NCBI RefSeq assembly: GCF_034359465.1
Contig: NZ_CP110820.1
Span: 736,501-800,500, forward strand
DNA from: Candidatus Bandiella woodruffii
GTDB lineage: Bacteria > Pseudomonadota > Alphaproteobacteria > Rickettsiales > Midichloriaceae
Direction of reading: 5' to 3'
DNA length: 64,000 nucleotides
The translations under genes and the position numbers were made by a program. Of the stretch, positions 28,457 through 38,014 are shown one piece after another. Under the pieces are notes generated by a model, which worked only from the letters and a program-made list of their open reading frames with translations, was not told the origin of the DNA and ran no database searches. How positions within the stretch are numbered: position 1 is the first letter of the stretch; each line of letters opens with the position of its first letter.

Positions 28457-29283
28457 GATAGTGTCGTCATGAGATTTGTGGTATAATATGAAAGAAAAGA
28501 CAAATCAGGAGTAAAATGGATTTAGGGCTACATAGGCATGATATAACAGATAATATGTGGGATTTGATAAAGGATCATTTGCCAGGAAGGGAAGGTACGT
28601 GGGGAGGTTTGGCACATAATAACAGAAGATTCATTAACGCAGTATTTTGGATATTAAGAACAGGTTCTCCCTGGAGAGATTTGCCTTCAGAATATGGAGG
28701 ATGGAAAAATACACATAAAAGATTTTGCAGATGGAGAGACAAAAGGATATGGGAGGCTTTATTGGAGATATTTGTGAAAGAACCTGATATGGAATGGTTA
28801 ATGATAGACGCAAGTCATAGTAAAGTGCATCCACATGCTTCAGGTGCAAAAGGCGGCAATCAAGATATGAGTCGTACAAAGGGGCTCAATACAAAGATTC
28901 ACCTTGCCGTGGATTCACATGGTATGCCACTCAAAGTTATTGTCACAAAAGGCTCAGAAGCTGATTGCAAGCAGGCTGTTAATCTTATTGAAGAGATGAA
29001 AGCTGAGTACTTACTAGCCGACAGAGGGTACGATGCTAATTACATAACTGACCATGCCCAAGAATTGGGCATGAGATTGTTATTCCTCCTAAAAGAACAG
29101 AATCACCCAGAGAAAATACGATAAAGATTTATACAAAATAAGGCATATTGTAGAAAACACCTTTCTTCATCTTAAAAGATGGAGGGGAATTGCAACCAGA
29201 TATGCTAAAATTCAGCTTCTTTCTTGCCGCAATTCAGATTAGATGCTTATCTCTTTGGCTTAAAATCTCATGACGACATTATC
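28457..29283 (+). mobile_element. IS5-family (IS427-like) element, copy B, inside IS6 copy 4
   Basis: Same inverted repeats as 7355-8188. The insertion duplicated TA (28455-28456 and 29284-29285), proven by comparison with the uninterrupted IS6. Its transposase frame 28516-29124 reads through the frameshift site present in copy A but is broken by a deletion near 29074 and others near 29211-29225. Confidence 0.93.
28516..29124 (+). pseudogene. IS5-family transposase, C-terminus lost by frameshift
   Basis: 202 codons from MDLGLHRHDI to a premature stop after RLLFLLKEQNHPEKIR. Compared with copy A, two bases fewer at the AAAGGGG run (near 28880) fuse the two frames, but a later deletion (ATGAGATTG for ATGAGAGTTG) removes the catalytic glutamate region. 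Confidence 0.85.
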
Positions 29284-30008
29284 TAAGAACCATGAATATG
29301 GCGCAGAAATCATTATGGTATCGCTGTATATGAAAGGAAGATATTCTTTAAGTTACAGAGAGATAGAAGAGATAGGCGGGTTGAGAGGACTCAACATAGA
29401 TCACGCCACTCTACAAAGATGGGTAGTAAAGTTTATGCCAATACTTGAAGGAAGATTCAGAAAAAGAAAAAAGCCAGTCAACGGCAGCTGGAGAATGGAC
29501 GAGACATATATCAAGGTTAAAGGTAAATGGGTCTATTTGTATAGAGCAGTTGATAAATACGGGGATACCATAGATTTTATGCTAAGAGCAAAAAGAGATA
29601 AAAGGGCAGCTAAAGCGTTTTTCAGGAAAGCAATTAAATCTAGTGCCAGCCTATAAAGGTTAATATAGATAAAAGTGGCTCTAATACTTGCTTTGAATTC
29701 GATCAATAAGCCATTATCTAAAGAAGACCAAATAGAAATTAGGCATAACAAATATCTAAACAATAGGATAGAAGGCGATCACAGATTTGTAAAGAAACGA
29801 ACTAGACCGATGCTTGGTTTCAAATCCTTTAGAAGTGCCGCCAGGACTATTGCAGGAATAGAGCTCTGCACATGATTAAAAAAGGACAACTTGCTGACAA
29901 TGACAATTATAATTCTGACTTTGATAAATTTCTTTCACTAACTGCTTAATGGAAAAATATACAAATAATTTGAAAGTTTTTGCATCATATTACAGATGCG
30001 ACAGAGCC

Positions 30009-30274
30009 CAAATCTTCCATAAACTGTAACAACAAGCATTTAAATAAACGTAAAACACCATATCCCTTATAATTAGCAGGAGATTCAATTCCCTTCAGCT
30101 CTTGCTCTACTGCCCCAAAATTAAACAGCTCCTTAAATTTGCGATATTGATGCTCACTACCAACCAATTGATCCAAACATACCATTATTATTTGATGCGC
30201 TGATGACATTTTTCTCTTCTTTATTCTGTAATCCACTCCACTATACCTTTCTTTATTCCATCTTGCAACACTCC
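30009..30274 (-). mobile_element. Right-end fragment of the second IS5-type element
   Basis: Matches 10790-11055 (transposase start MDYRIKKRKMSSAHQI through FMEDL and the terminal repeat). Truncated at 30008 by IS6 copy 4. One visible amino-acid difference from the long copy (GAVEQE for GAAEQE). Confidence 0.88.
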
Positions 30275-30275
30275 C

Positions 30276-30380
30276 ACGATAAAAACAAGCGCAGATTCCT
30301 GGTAAAGCACGTAGACGATTCAGTGTTCGCCGAAATGGAAATATCGGATTTGAAAGAAGTGTTAAGCTATTTAGGTTGAT
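30276..30380 (+). pseudogene. C-terminal remnant, possibly of a VirB4/TraC-type ATPase
   Basis: A frame with no start reads DKNKRRFLVKHVDDSVFAEM and ends EISDLKEVLSYLG-stop. The pattern F-x-x-K-x-x-x-D-S-V-x-x-E-M resembles the very end of VirB4-like conjugation ATPases as I remember them. Begins right at an IS end, so the rest of the gene is gone. Family assignment is tentative. Confidence 0.3.
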
Positions 30381-30401
30381 TAGACGTCCCTAGCCTTTTG
30401 A

Positions 30402-30560
30402 AGGTATACTCTCCATCTTTTAAAAGTTGGTATCGTCATTTTTGCGTTCTCGCATTTCGTCACTTACTATTTGTACGCTTCTTCACATTTGTCACTCATA
30501 TCCCCTGCTCTTTTCAAAGTTATCTGTCTTCTATAAATCCACCAATTCTTAATTTGACTT
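30402..30560 (-). repeat. Intergenic repeat, copy E
   Basis: Inverted relative to copy A and more diverged. Carries the short frame M-T-I-P-T-F-K-R-W-R-V-Y reading towards lower coordinates. Its other end overlaps the last seven codons of ygfZ (S-T-P-K-S-N-stop). Confidence 0.6.
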
Positions 30561-31328
30561 GGGTGTAGAATTATTTTTGATCAACGCGAGGGCTGTTTTG
30601 TTGTATTTTTTTAATATTAGCCCCACTTTTTTTGAGTCTTGAAAAAGCTCCCTGTCTTTGATTACAAAGTTTTGCAAAGAAATGTTAGAAAGCTGTTTTT
30701 TATTTGTGCCTCTGTAATTCATTCTGGCTGTAACTTCTTGTCCGATGTAACAGCCTTTTTGAAAGCTTATGGCATTTAACTTGTCCATACCAAGCTCCAG
30801 CGCCCAAAACTCACCAGGCATGAAGTCTACCCCGAATTCTGGGACTAAAAATACCAATCTCTTCTCTTCATATAACCCTAATAAATCGCTATTCATTGTA
30901 AAAGTAGTCAGTTCTGACGTATTAGCTGTATATCCCCTAAAGCCTAAATTTATGTTTCTGGGATCGGGATAAAAGCTTTGGGTTAGTCTATCGTTGCTAA
31001 TGTAAACGCTGATTTCTGGCTGAAGCGCAATATCAATATTTGAATGCAGCTTATGCATGTACAACCTCTTAATGATTTCTTCTGCATAAGCCTTGTTGCA
31101 ATCTAAACAAATGTCTCCTTGTAACTTAAAGACAAAAAAGTCGTACAACACTTTTCCTTGAGGTGACAGAAGAAGGCTATATTGTAACTCATCAGGTTTT
31201 AGTTTCTCAATGTCATTTGATAGCAGGTTTTGTAAAAACTTATTCTGATCTCTGCCAGATAGTTTTATTATGCCCCTATGTTTTAAATCGCTGTATACTC
31301 CGCTAACTTGCAAAGTTGGTGTCCTCAT
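30549..31328 (-). CDS. ygfZ: YgfZ/GcvT-domain folate-binding protein
   Basis: Folate-dependent protein that supports repair or assembly of certain Fe-S enzymes. The 259-residue product has RGIIKLSGRDQNKFLQNLLSND near residue 18 and the diagnostic motif KGCYIGQEVTARMNYRG near 190. The usual YgfZ N-terminus would start close to the YSDLKHRGI segment; the first 12 codons (MRTPTLQVSGVY) instead match the intergenic repeat reading frame, and no other ATG is available between. The end of the gene likewise lies in a second repeat copy. Both ends appear to have been supplied by repeats. Confidence 0.88.
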   Translation of the reverse strand: MRTPTLQVSGVYSDLKHRGIIKLSGRDQNKFLQNLLSNDIEKLKPDELQYSLLLSPQGKVLYDFFVFKLQGDICLDCNKAYAEEIIKRLYMHKLHSNIDIALQPEISVYISNDRLTQSFYPDPRNINLGFRGYTANTSELTTFTMNSDLLGLYEEKRLVFLVPEFGVDFMPGEFWALELGMDKLNAISFQKGCYIGQEVTARMNYRGTNKKQLSNISLQNFVIKDRELFQDSKKVGLILKKYNKTALALIKNNSTPKSN

Positions 31329-31420
31329 TTTTTCGCCCTCGAATTCATTTTATATTTCTTTTTACATTAATCATATCCTGCACTCAATTCCTTGCCACTT
31401 ATTCATATGGACTATCATAA
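31290..31420 (-). repeat. Intergenic repeat, copy F
   Basis: Diverged, inverted copy. TGTATACTCCGCTAACTTGC at its left end corresponds to the end of copies A-C; it provides the start codon of ygfZ. Shares the CACTCAATTCCTTG segment with the middle of copy B. Confidence 0.6.
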
Positions 31421-31519
31421 CGTTGTTTGTGCAATAATAATACTTGAAAATATAGTCATCACTTATTATTTATAAGGGGGTAACTATTTTTCAATCTAAA
31501 ATTAATTGTAATTGAGCGC

Positions 31520-32065
31520 GTGATAAAAGGAATGATTATAAAACCTATAGTCCTAGTTGGTATGATGGGAAGTGGCAAAAGCACAGTGGGGAAAAAATTG
31601 GCGAGAAAACTTAACCTTCAATTCTATGATAGTGATAAAGTGTTGGAGGAAAGAGAAGGGCTGAATATTGTGGATATTCATGAATTTATGGGACCTAAAT
31701 ATTTTCAACAGATAGAAGAAGAAACAATTAAAGAAATCATCGACTACGGTACGGTTATTCTCTCCACAGGTGGCAGCAGTTTTATGAATGAGAATATAAG
31801 GCAGATGATAAAGGAAAAGGCAGTTTCTGTATGGCTAGATGTGGATTGTGAAACGATATATGAAAGAGTTTCTAGAAGAAATACAAGACCTGAGCTAATG
31901 GCAATAGGAAATAAGAAGGAATTGCTAATGAAGATGATAGAAGAAAGAAGGCCGATTTTTGAGTCGGCAGATATTAAGGTGGAGAGCGCGTTGGAAGCTC
32001 ATCATTTGGTTGAAACAATCGCCAAAAGAATAGAAAAATATTTCGCAGAAGATGGTTCCCAATAA
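31520..32065 (+). CDS. aroK: Shikimate kinase
   Basis: Phosphorylates shikimate with ATP in the chorismate pathway. P-loop GMMGSGKSTVG near residue 14, substrate-binding D-S-D (FYDSDKVLE), glycine-rich STGGSSF and the RxxRP lid (SRRNTRPEL). 181 residues if the GTG at 31520 is used; an ATG at 31532 is an alternative. It overlaps the ribA start by 14 bases. Confidence 0.92.
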   Translation: MIKGMIIKPIVLVGMMGSGKSTVGKKLARKLNLQFYDSDKVLEEREGLNIVDIHEFMGPKYFQQIEEETIKEIIDYGTVILSTGGSSFMNENIRQMIKEKAVSVWLDVDCETIYERVSRRNTRPELMAIGNKKELLMKMIEERRPIFESADIKVESALEAHHLVETIAKRIEKYFAEDGSQ

Positions 32066-33172
32066 ATCATTGATGTTTGATTCGCGAGACATCTCTCTTA
32101 TAAACGTTGCTAGGGTTATGTCGGATATCAAACTTGGGATACCAATTGTTTTACAGACCCAACACGGTGAGGGCAGAATTCTAGTGGTTCCAGTAGAAAG
32201 AATTAATATTTCACTTTTTGACAAGTTAAAATCACTTTTTTCAAACCTAAGTTTAATAATCACAGAACAGAGAATGGATTTCCTGCATCTGGGCAAAAGG
32301 GAGGAAAAATCAATTGTAAGAATATAAGTTATAATAATTTGCTAAAGCTTGTGTTTTGCTTAAATAGCGTTGCAGAAGATAATCTACTGATTGCTCCGAA
32401 AACAAGTCTGGAAGAGAAATCTTTGTCTCTTTTGAAGTTGGGGGAACTTATCCAAGCTGCAATTACAGTTATTCTTGGGCCAGATGATAAAGTTAGTTTT
32501 CCAGTGAACAGTTTAGACGCAGACGATGTAGAAAACTATTTGAAGCATATACAAGATGAGGAGCTTAAAGAAATATGCGAAGCAGAGATCCATTTGAAAC
32601 TAGCCAAAGGTAAGATCAAAGCTTTTAGATCAGAGTTTGGTAAAGACCATTATGCAGTGATTATTTATCCAAAAGAAAAAAATACCATTGGTTTCACACC
32701 ACTTGTCAGGGTTCATTCTTCATGCTTCACAGGTGATATATTAGCGAGTATAAAGTGTGATTGCTTTGATCAATTACAAAGTGCAATCAAAATTATGAGC
32801 GAACAGGATGGAGGAGTAATAATTTACTTAAACCAAGAGGGACGTGGGATAGGTTTAACAAACAAGATCAGGGTGTATCAAGCTCAATCTTTGGGGCTGG
32901 ACACCGTTGAAGCGAATGAGGCCATTGGTCTTCAAGAGGATGCAAGAAATTTTACCACCGCCGCAAAAATTTTAAAATTACTTAATATACGCACAATAAA
33001 ATTGCTTTCCAACAATCCAGCCAAAAGCGATGATTTAACAAAAGATGGGATAATTGTGAGTGAGATTGTGTCACACCAATTTTTAAACGCAGAAGTGAAG
33101 AAATATTATCAAACTAAGGTAGATAAATTAAAGCATAAGATTGATCTCAGCACAGAACAAAAAAGTATGTAG
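32052..33172 (+). pseudogene. ribA: GTP cyclohydrolase II (RibA) with an apparent frameshift
   Basis: Converts GTP to the first pyrimidine of riboflavin synthesis. Two frames are needed: 32052-32327 gives the N-terminal domain (INVARVMSDIKLGIPIVLQ) and 32339-33172, without a good start (TTG only), gives the catalytic domain with the zinc site (HSSCFTGD, KCDCFDQL) and NQEGRGIGLTN. The frames join if one base changes in the A5 run at 32305-32309. All catalytic residues are intact, so a truncated functional enzyme, slippage, or a sequencing error is possible. Confidence 0.85.
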
Positions 33173-33208
33173 TTTCTCCATCAAAACTAACGGGACAGAG
33201 GTAATAAG

Positions 33209-33282
33209 ATGGTTAAGAAGAGAAAAAGAATTGAAAAATCAGTAAGTAGTAATTTTAGTAAAAAACCTTGTGGATTTGATAA
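33209..33282 (+). pseudogene. 5' stub of an unknown gene cut by IS6
   Basis: ATG preceded by AGAGG eight bases upstream; 24 codons (MVKKRKRIEKSVSSNFSKKP...) run into the IS6 end at 33283. Basic, otherwise unrecognised. It begins shortly after ribA. Confidence 0.35.
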
Positions 33283-33557
33283 GGCTCTGTCGCATCTGTA
33301 ATATGATGCAAAAACTTTCAAATTATTTGTATATTTTTCCATTAAGCAGTTAGTGAAAGAAATTTATCAAAGTCAGAATTATAATTGTCATTGTCAGCAA
33401 GTTGTCCTTTTTTAATCATGTGCAAGAGCTCTATTCCTGCAATAGTCCTGGCGGCACTTCTAAAGGATTTGAAACCAAGCATCGGTCTAGTTCGTTTCTT
33501 TACAAATCTGTGATCGCCTTCTATCCTATTGTTTAGATATTTGTTATGCCTAATTTC
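33283..33557 (-). mobile_element. IS6 fragment, copy 5 (3' part, 275 bp)
   Basis: Contains the GGCTCTG end and the transposase C-terminus back to codon H171 (tail of the frame 33342-33557). Truncated at CTAATTTC by copy 6. The complementary half, which should begin with an 8-base overlap CTAATTTC, is not in this window. Confidence 0.9.
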
Positions 33558-34387
33558 GGTTCTGTCGCATCTGTTGAAACACATAAGAATTTTTGATATT
33601 CTGAAAGAAATAGTTGCTGGTAATAATGTTTAAAGTAGACCCAAAATTAATGAAGTATTTTAAGAACCATGAATATGGCGCAGAAATCATTATGGTATCG
33701 CTGTATATGAAAGGAAGATATTCTTTAAGTTACAGAGAGATAGAAGAGATAGGCGAGGTTGAGAGGACTCAACATAGATCACGCCACTCTACAAAGATGG
33801 GTAGTAAAGTTTATGCCAATACTTGAAGGAAGATTCAGAAAAAGAAAAAGCCAGTCAACGGCAGCTGGAGAATGGACGAGACATATATCAAGGTTAAAGG
33901 TAAATGGGTCTATTTGTATAGAGCAGTTGATAAATACGGGGATACCATAGATTTTATGCTAAGAGCAAAAAGAGATAAAAGGGCAGCTAAAGCGTTTTCA
34001 GGAAAGCAATTAAATCTAGTGGCCAGCCTATAAAGGTTAATATAGATAAAAGTGGCTCTAATACTTCTGCTTTGAATTCGATCAATAAGCCATTATCTAA
34101 AGAAGACCAAATAGAAATTAGGCATAACAAATATCTAAACAATAGGATAGAAGGCGATCACAGATTTGTAAAGAAACGAACTAGACCGATGCTTGGTTTC
34201 AAATCCTTTAGAAGTGCCGCCAGGACTATTGCAGGAATAGAGCTCTTGCACATGATTAAAAAGGACAACTTGCTGACAATGACAATTATAATTCTGACTT
34301 TGATAAATTTCTTTCACTAACTGCTTAATGGAAAAATATACAAATAATTTGAAAGTTTTTGCATCATATTACAGATGCGACAGAGCC
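33558..34387 (+). mobile_element. IS6-family element, copy 6 (dead)
   Basis: Complete ends, 830 bp. The transposase is split into three frames (33614-33826, 33759-33950, 34072-34320) by indels near 33756, 33846, 33997 and 34260. Directly repeated with copy 7 across the yajC-nuoB block. Confidence 0.9.
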
Positions 34388-34499
34388 GATTTTTTGAGTA
34401 TAACAAAGATAAGGTGAGTTAGTCTGCGCACAGCAACAATGATAACCTATCATAGCAAAATAACCTAATGTGGGAAAACTATACTACTTTAGATAAAAA

Positions 34500-34625
34500 A
34501 TGAAAGATATTAGCTCTGAAATATACAAGAGATTAGAGAAGCTAGAAGTTGAGAATGAGGAGTTGAAAGCGGAGAACAAAGCATTAAGAAGACCACTGCG
34601 TAATATATATACTTCGTTAATTTGA
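34500..34625 (+). CDS. Short coiled-coil frame, probably a gene remnant
   Basis: A 41-codon frame, MKDISSEIYKRLEKLEVENE followed by ELKAENKALRR, is a perfect leucine-zipper-like heptad pattern. Similar zippers open several transposases (for example IS66-type) and small regulators. The frame runs into intergenic repeat D, which supplies its last codons and stop. Not assigned. Confidence 0.3.
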   Translation: MKDISSEIYKRLEKLEVENEELKAENKALRRPLRNIYTSLI

Positions 34626-34675
34626 AAAATTGGCGTAGTCATACTTCGGATTCCGCATAACATTTAGGTATAGTC
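34604..34675 (-). repeat. Intergenic repeat, copy D (partial)
   Basis: About 70 bp, inverted relative to copy A; reads M-T-T-P-I-F-Q-I-N-E-V-Y leftward. Starts three bases after the nuoB stop. Confidence 0.65.
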
Positions 34676-34677
34676 TT

Positions 34678-35232
34678 TCACAAAGATGTAGTTCTTTTTA
34701 TCTTGCGCTGAAGTATCAAAAGGCCGTATAAAAGCGCCTCTGCAGTTGGAGGACATCCTGGCACATATACGTCAACAGGTACTATCCTATCACAACCTCT
34801 AACAACAGAATAAGAATAATGATAGTATCCACCACCATTAGCACAACTTCCCATCGATAAAACCCACCTTGGTTCTGGCATCTGGTCATAAACTTTTCTT
34901 AAAGCCCCAGCCATTTTATTGGTCAGAGTTCCAGCCACTATCATCACATCCGACTGACGTGGACTTGGTCTAAAAAGCATCCCAAACTTATCCATGTCAT
35001 ACCGACTTGAAGCAGTATGCATCATTTCAACTGCGCAACAAGCAAGACCAAACGTCATCGGCCATAATGAACCAGCTCTGGCCCATTTAACTAAATCGTC
35101 TAGCTTTGTAGTCACAAAGCCCTTGTTGTTAACGTCTTGAATAGCGTGTTTCAACAAAGCATCTTGCTCTTCATTTAGCTTGTTAACATCGCACGAATTA
35201 CTTATTCCCATTCTAACGCGCCTTTTTTCCAC
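34678..35232 (-). CDS. nuoB: NADH-quinone oxidoreductase subunit B
   Basis: Peripheral subunit of complex I carrying Fe-S cluster N2. In 184 residues the four cluster cysteines are visible: [10 protein letters not shown] (tandem CC), [16 protein letters not shown] and [14 protein letters not shown]. Its start overlaps nuoA by 31 bases. nuoC, the usual next gene, is absent: repeat D, a small frame and an IS6 copy follow. Confidence 0.96.
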   Translation of the reverse strand: MEKRRVRMGISNSCDVNKLNEEQDALLKHAIQDVNNKGFVTTKLDDLVKWARAGSLWPMTFGLACCAVEMMHTASSRYDMDKFGMLFRPSPRQSDVMIVAGTLTNKMAGALRKVYDQMPEPRWVLSMGSCANGGGYYHYSYSVVRGCDRIVPVDVYVPGCPPTAEALLYGLLILQRKIKRTTSL

Positions 35233-35573
35233 TCATAAATGAACCCTATGCCCAACGTAATGATAAAAACAATCATCGACCAAAACCCAAACACACTTAT
35301 ATCCCTTAACTTAATAGCCCAAGGGAACATGAACGCTATTTCCAAGTCAAAAATTATAAACAAAATTGAAACTAAATAAAATCTAACATCAAAGTTACCC
35401 TTAGTGTTGCCGAAATTTTCAAAGCCACATTCATAGGTAGACAGCTTCTCTCTATCGGGTTTTAAATTGTTGACCAAAAAAGGTAGTAATACAAGTAGCA
35501 AAGCCAAAACCAAGCTCAAAACAATAAATACCGAAACAGCTAAATAATTTTCTAAATATTTTTGCAGTTCCAT
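35202..35573 (-). CDS. nuoA: NADH-quinone oxidoreductase subunit A
   Basis: Small three-helix membrane subunit of complex I. The 123-residue protein contains the conserved loop [13 protein letters not shown] and the acidic helix [15 protein letters not shown]. Overlaps nuoB and lies seven bases after fdx. Confidence 0.95.
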   Translation of the reverse strand: MELQKYLENYLAVSVFIVLSLVLALLLVLLPFLVNNLKPDREKLSTYECGFENFGNTKGNFDVRFYLVSILFIIFDLEIAFMFPWAIKLRDISVFGFWSMIVFIITLGIGFIYEWKKGALEWE

Positions 35574-35580
35574 AGCTTCA

Positions 35581-35907
35581 TCATTCTTTAGTTGGTATTT
35601 TCACTGTTAACCCATCCAAATTATCTTGCATAATTATCTGGCAACTCAGCCTTGAGGTTTTAGTTAAACCAAATGCTAAGTCAAGCATATCCTCCTCTTC
35701 TTCTTTTTTAGGCATTATGTTTTCCAACAAATCATAAAATTGTGGTTCCACAACAACATGACATGTAGCGCAAGACAAAGAGCCGCCGCAAGCCCCCTCA
35801 ATTTCAAAAATATCGTTTTTATGAGCTATTTCCATAACAGAAAGACCGTTTGGTGCTTCTACTTCCCTTACCCTACCGTCATCAAAGATAAAATTAACCT
35901 TTGGCAT
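35581..35907 (-). CDS. fdx: 2Fe-2S ferredoxin (adrenodoxin type)
   Basis: Electron donor for Fe-S cluster assembly or hydroxylases. In 108 residues the pattern C-x5-C-x2-C (ACGGSLSCATC) followed after about 37 residues by SRLSC is complete. Placed between yajC and nuoA, not with an isc operon in this window. Confidence 0.93.
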   Translation of the reverse strand: MPKVNFIFDDGRVREVEAPNGLSVMEIAHKNDIFEIEGACGGSLSCATCHVVVEPQFYDLLENIMPKKEEEEDMLDLAFGLTKTSRLSCQIIMQDNLDGLTVKIPTKE

Positions 35908-35915
35908 CTTTAAAT

Positions 35916-36263
35916 TTAATTTGTTTTTTCAGCATCCATAATCCGAGACACAGTCTCTTTTTTTATTTTCACCTTTACTTCAGGTGCAATTTCAACCAAT
36001 AAAACACCATCTTGCGCTTCCACTTTAGATATAGTGCCGATAATTCCTCCAGCTGTAACTACCTTATCTCCTTTTTTCAAGTTATTCACCATATTTTGAT
36101 GGTCTCTTAGCTTCTTTTGTTGCGGACGAATGACCAAAAAATAAAAAATAACCATAATGATCAGAAGAGGCGCAATATTCTGCAACATCTGCCAAATCGA
36201 ATTCTGTCCTGTTGCCACTGTTTCTGTTGTATCTGCTAACGCTTGTGTTATAAACATATTCAT
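35916..36263 (-). CDS. yajC: Preprotein translocase subunit YajC
   Basis: Single-span accessory of SecDF-SecYEG. In 115 residues there is one membrane helix (IAPLLIIMVIFYFLVIRPQQKK) followed by the YajC core GDKVVTAGGIIGTISKVE. First gene of the yajC-fdx-nuoA-nuoB set; the 240 bases upstream, up to IS6 copy 7, must hold its promoter but show no clear boxes. Confidence 0.93.
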   Translation of the reverse strand: MNMFITQALADTTETVATGQNSIWQMLQNIAPLLIIMVIFYFLVIRPQQKKLRDHQNMVNNLKKGDKVVTAGGIIGTISKVEAQDGVLLVEIAPEVKVKIKKETVSRIMDAEKTN

Positions 36264-36504
36264 TTCTAAATTACGTATTTACGAACATTTCTATATTAAA
36301 AGTGGTGATTTTTCAATATAATTTATTCACAGATTCTTATCCTTACCTGAACAATATGTTAGACTGCGTCTAAATAATAAGATATGCCCCCCATAACTTC
36401 ACGATATAATCTAGCATGTTATCGAGTGTTTATAACTCACCCACGCTTTTATCGGACACTCTAACTTAGTTATTTCCATAATACTCAAATCGTACATTAA
36501 TTTT

Positions 36505-37341
36505 GGTTCTGTCGCATCTGTTGAAACACATAAGAATTTTTGATATTCTGAAAGAAATAGTTGCTGGTAATAATGTTTAAAGTAGACCCAAAATTAATGA
36601 AGTATTTTAAGAACCATGAATATGGCGCAGAAATCATTATGGTATCGCTGTATATGAAAGGAAGATATTCTTTAAGTTACAGAGAGATAGAAGAGATAGG
36701 CGGGTTGAGAGGACTCAACATAGATCACGCCACTCTACAAAGATGGGTAGTAAAGTTTATGCCAATACTTGAAGGAAGATTCAGAAAAAGAAAAAAAAGC
36801 CAGTCAACGGCAGCTGGAGAATGGACGAGACATATATCAAGGTTAAAGGTAAATGGGTCTATTTGTATAGAGCAGTTGATAAATACGGGGATACCATAGA
36901 TTTTATGCTAAGAGCAAAAAAAGAGATAAAAAGGGCAGCTAAAGCGTTTTTCAGGAAAGCAATTAAATCTAGTGGCCAGCCTATAAAGGTTAATATAGAT
37001 AAAAGTGGCTCTAATACTTCTGCTTTGAATTCGATCAATAAGCCATTATCTAAAGAAGACCAAATAGAAATTAGGCATAACAAATATCTAAACAATAGGA
37101 TAGAAGGCGATCACAGATTTGTAAAGAAACGAACTAGACCGATGCTTGGTTTCAAATCCTTTAGAAGTGCCGCCAGGACTATTGCAGGAATAGAGCTCTT
37201 GCACATGATTAAAAAAGGACAACTTGCTGACAATGACAATTATAATTCTGACTTTGATAAATTTCTTTCACTAACTGCTTAATGGAAAAATATACAAATA
37301 ATTTGAAAGTTTTTGCATCATATTACAGATGCGACAGAGCC
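36505..37341 (+). mobile_element. IS6-family element, copy 7 (dead; inversion partner)
   Basis: Complete ends, 837 bp because of insertions in A-runs near 36788-36799 and 36919-36931. Transposase broken into 36561-36899 and 36821-37282. Its right flank GATTTAAT is the reverse complement of the right flank of copy 10 (ATTAAATC), the key to the inversion described in the findings. Confidence 0.92.
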
Positions 37342-37803
37342 GATTTAATTGCTTTCCTGAAAAACGCTTTAGCTGCCCTTTTATCTCTTTTTGCTCTTAG
37401 CATAAAATCTATGGTATCCCCGTATTTATCAACTGCTCTATACAAATAGACCCATTTACCTTTAACCTTGATATATGTCTCGTCCATTCTCCAGCTGCCG
37501 TTGACTGGCTTTTTTCTTTTTCTGAATCTTCCTTCAAGTATTGGCATAAACTTTACTACCCATCTTTGTAGAGTGGCGTGATCTATGTTGAGTCCTCTCA
37601 ACCCGCCTATCTCTTCTATCTCTCTGTAACTTAAAGAATATCTTCCTTTCATATACAGCGATACCATAATGATTTCTGCGCCATATTCATGGTTCTTAAA
37701 ATACTTCATTAATTTTGGGTCTACTTTTTAAACATTATTACCAGCAACTATTTCTTTCAGAATATCAAAAATTCTTATGTGTTTCAACAGATGCGACAGA
37801 ACC
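37342..37803 (-). mobile_element. IS6 fragment, copy 8 (5' part, 462 bp)
   Basis: Holds the GGTTCTG end and the first 130-odd transposase codons (frame 37323-37709, with two extra T's near 37727). It begins at GATTTAAT. Together with 52013-52391 it rebuilds one whole 832-bp element with an exact 8-base overlap. Confidence 0.93.
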
Positions 37804-37977
37804 GTATATATACTCCGAGCACTTGAAAAGTTGGCGTCGTCATACTTCGGATTTCGCATAACGTTTAGGTACATATGTACGTGCCTCATGCTCATCGTTT
37901 GTATTCCTAACTATTTTCCAAGTTCTCTGTCGTTTATAAATTTGTCAATCCTTGATTTACTCTAGAGGTATATGGTG
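37804..37977 (-). repeat. Intergenic repeat, copy C
   Basis: Inverted relative to copy A and close to it in sequence. Carries M-T-T-P-T-F-Q-V-L-G-V-Y reading leftward. Lies between IS6 fragment 8 and the typA promoter. Confidence 0.75.
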
Positions 37978-38014
37978 TATAATTGGTCATGCCGAGGTAA
38001 AAGAAGTATATAGC

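Larger units (their letters stand above)
28352..30008 (+). mobile_element. IS6-family element, copy 4, interrupted by an IS5-type insertion
   Basis: The IS6 copy spans 28352-28456 and 29284-30008; between them lies IS427-like copy B. Removing the insert and one TA restores the IS6 sequence at codon F16-K17. The remaining transposase also has indels (near 29643, 29691 and 29871), so it is inactive. It abuts fragments of IS1-type on the left and IS5-type on the right. Confidence 0.92.

Noticed and set aside
33283-37803. The IS6 fragments at 33283-33557 and 37342-37803 as two halves of one element interrupted by a compound transposon carrying nuoA/nuoB
   Set aside because: About 96 bases of the element are missing between them and there is no 8-base overlap. 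The true partner of 37342-37803 is 52013-52391, which fits to the base.
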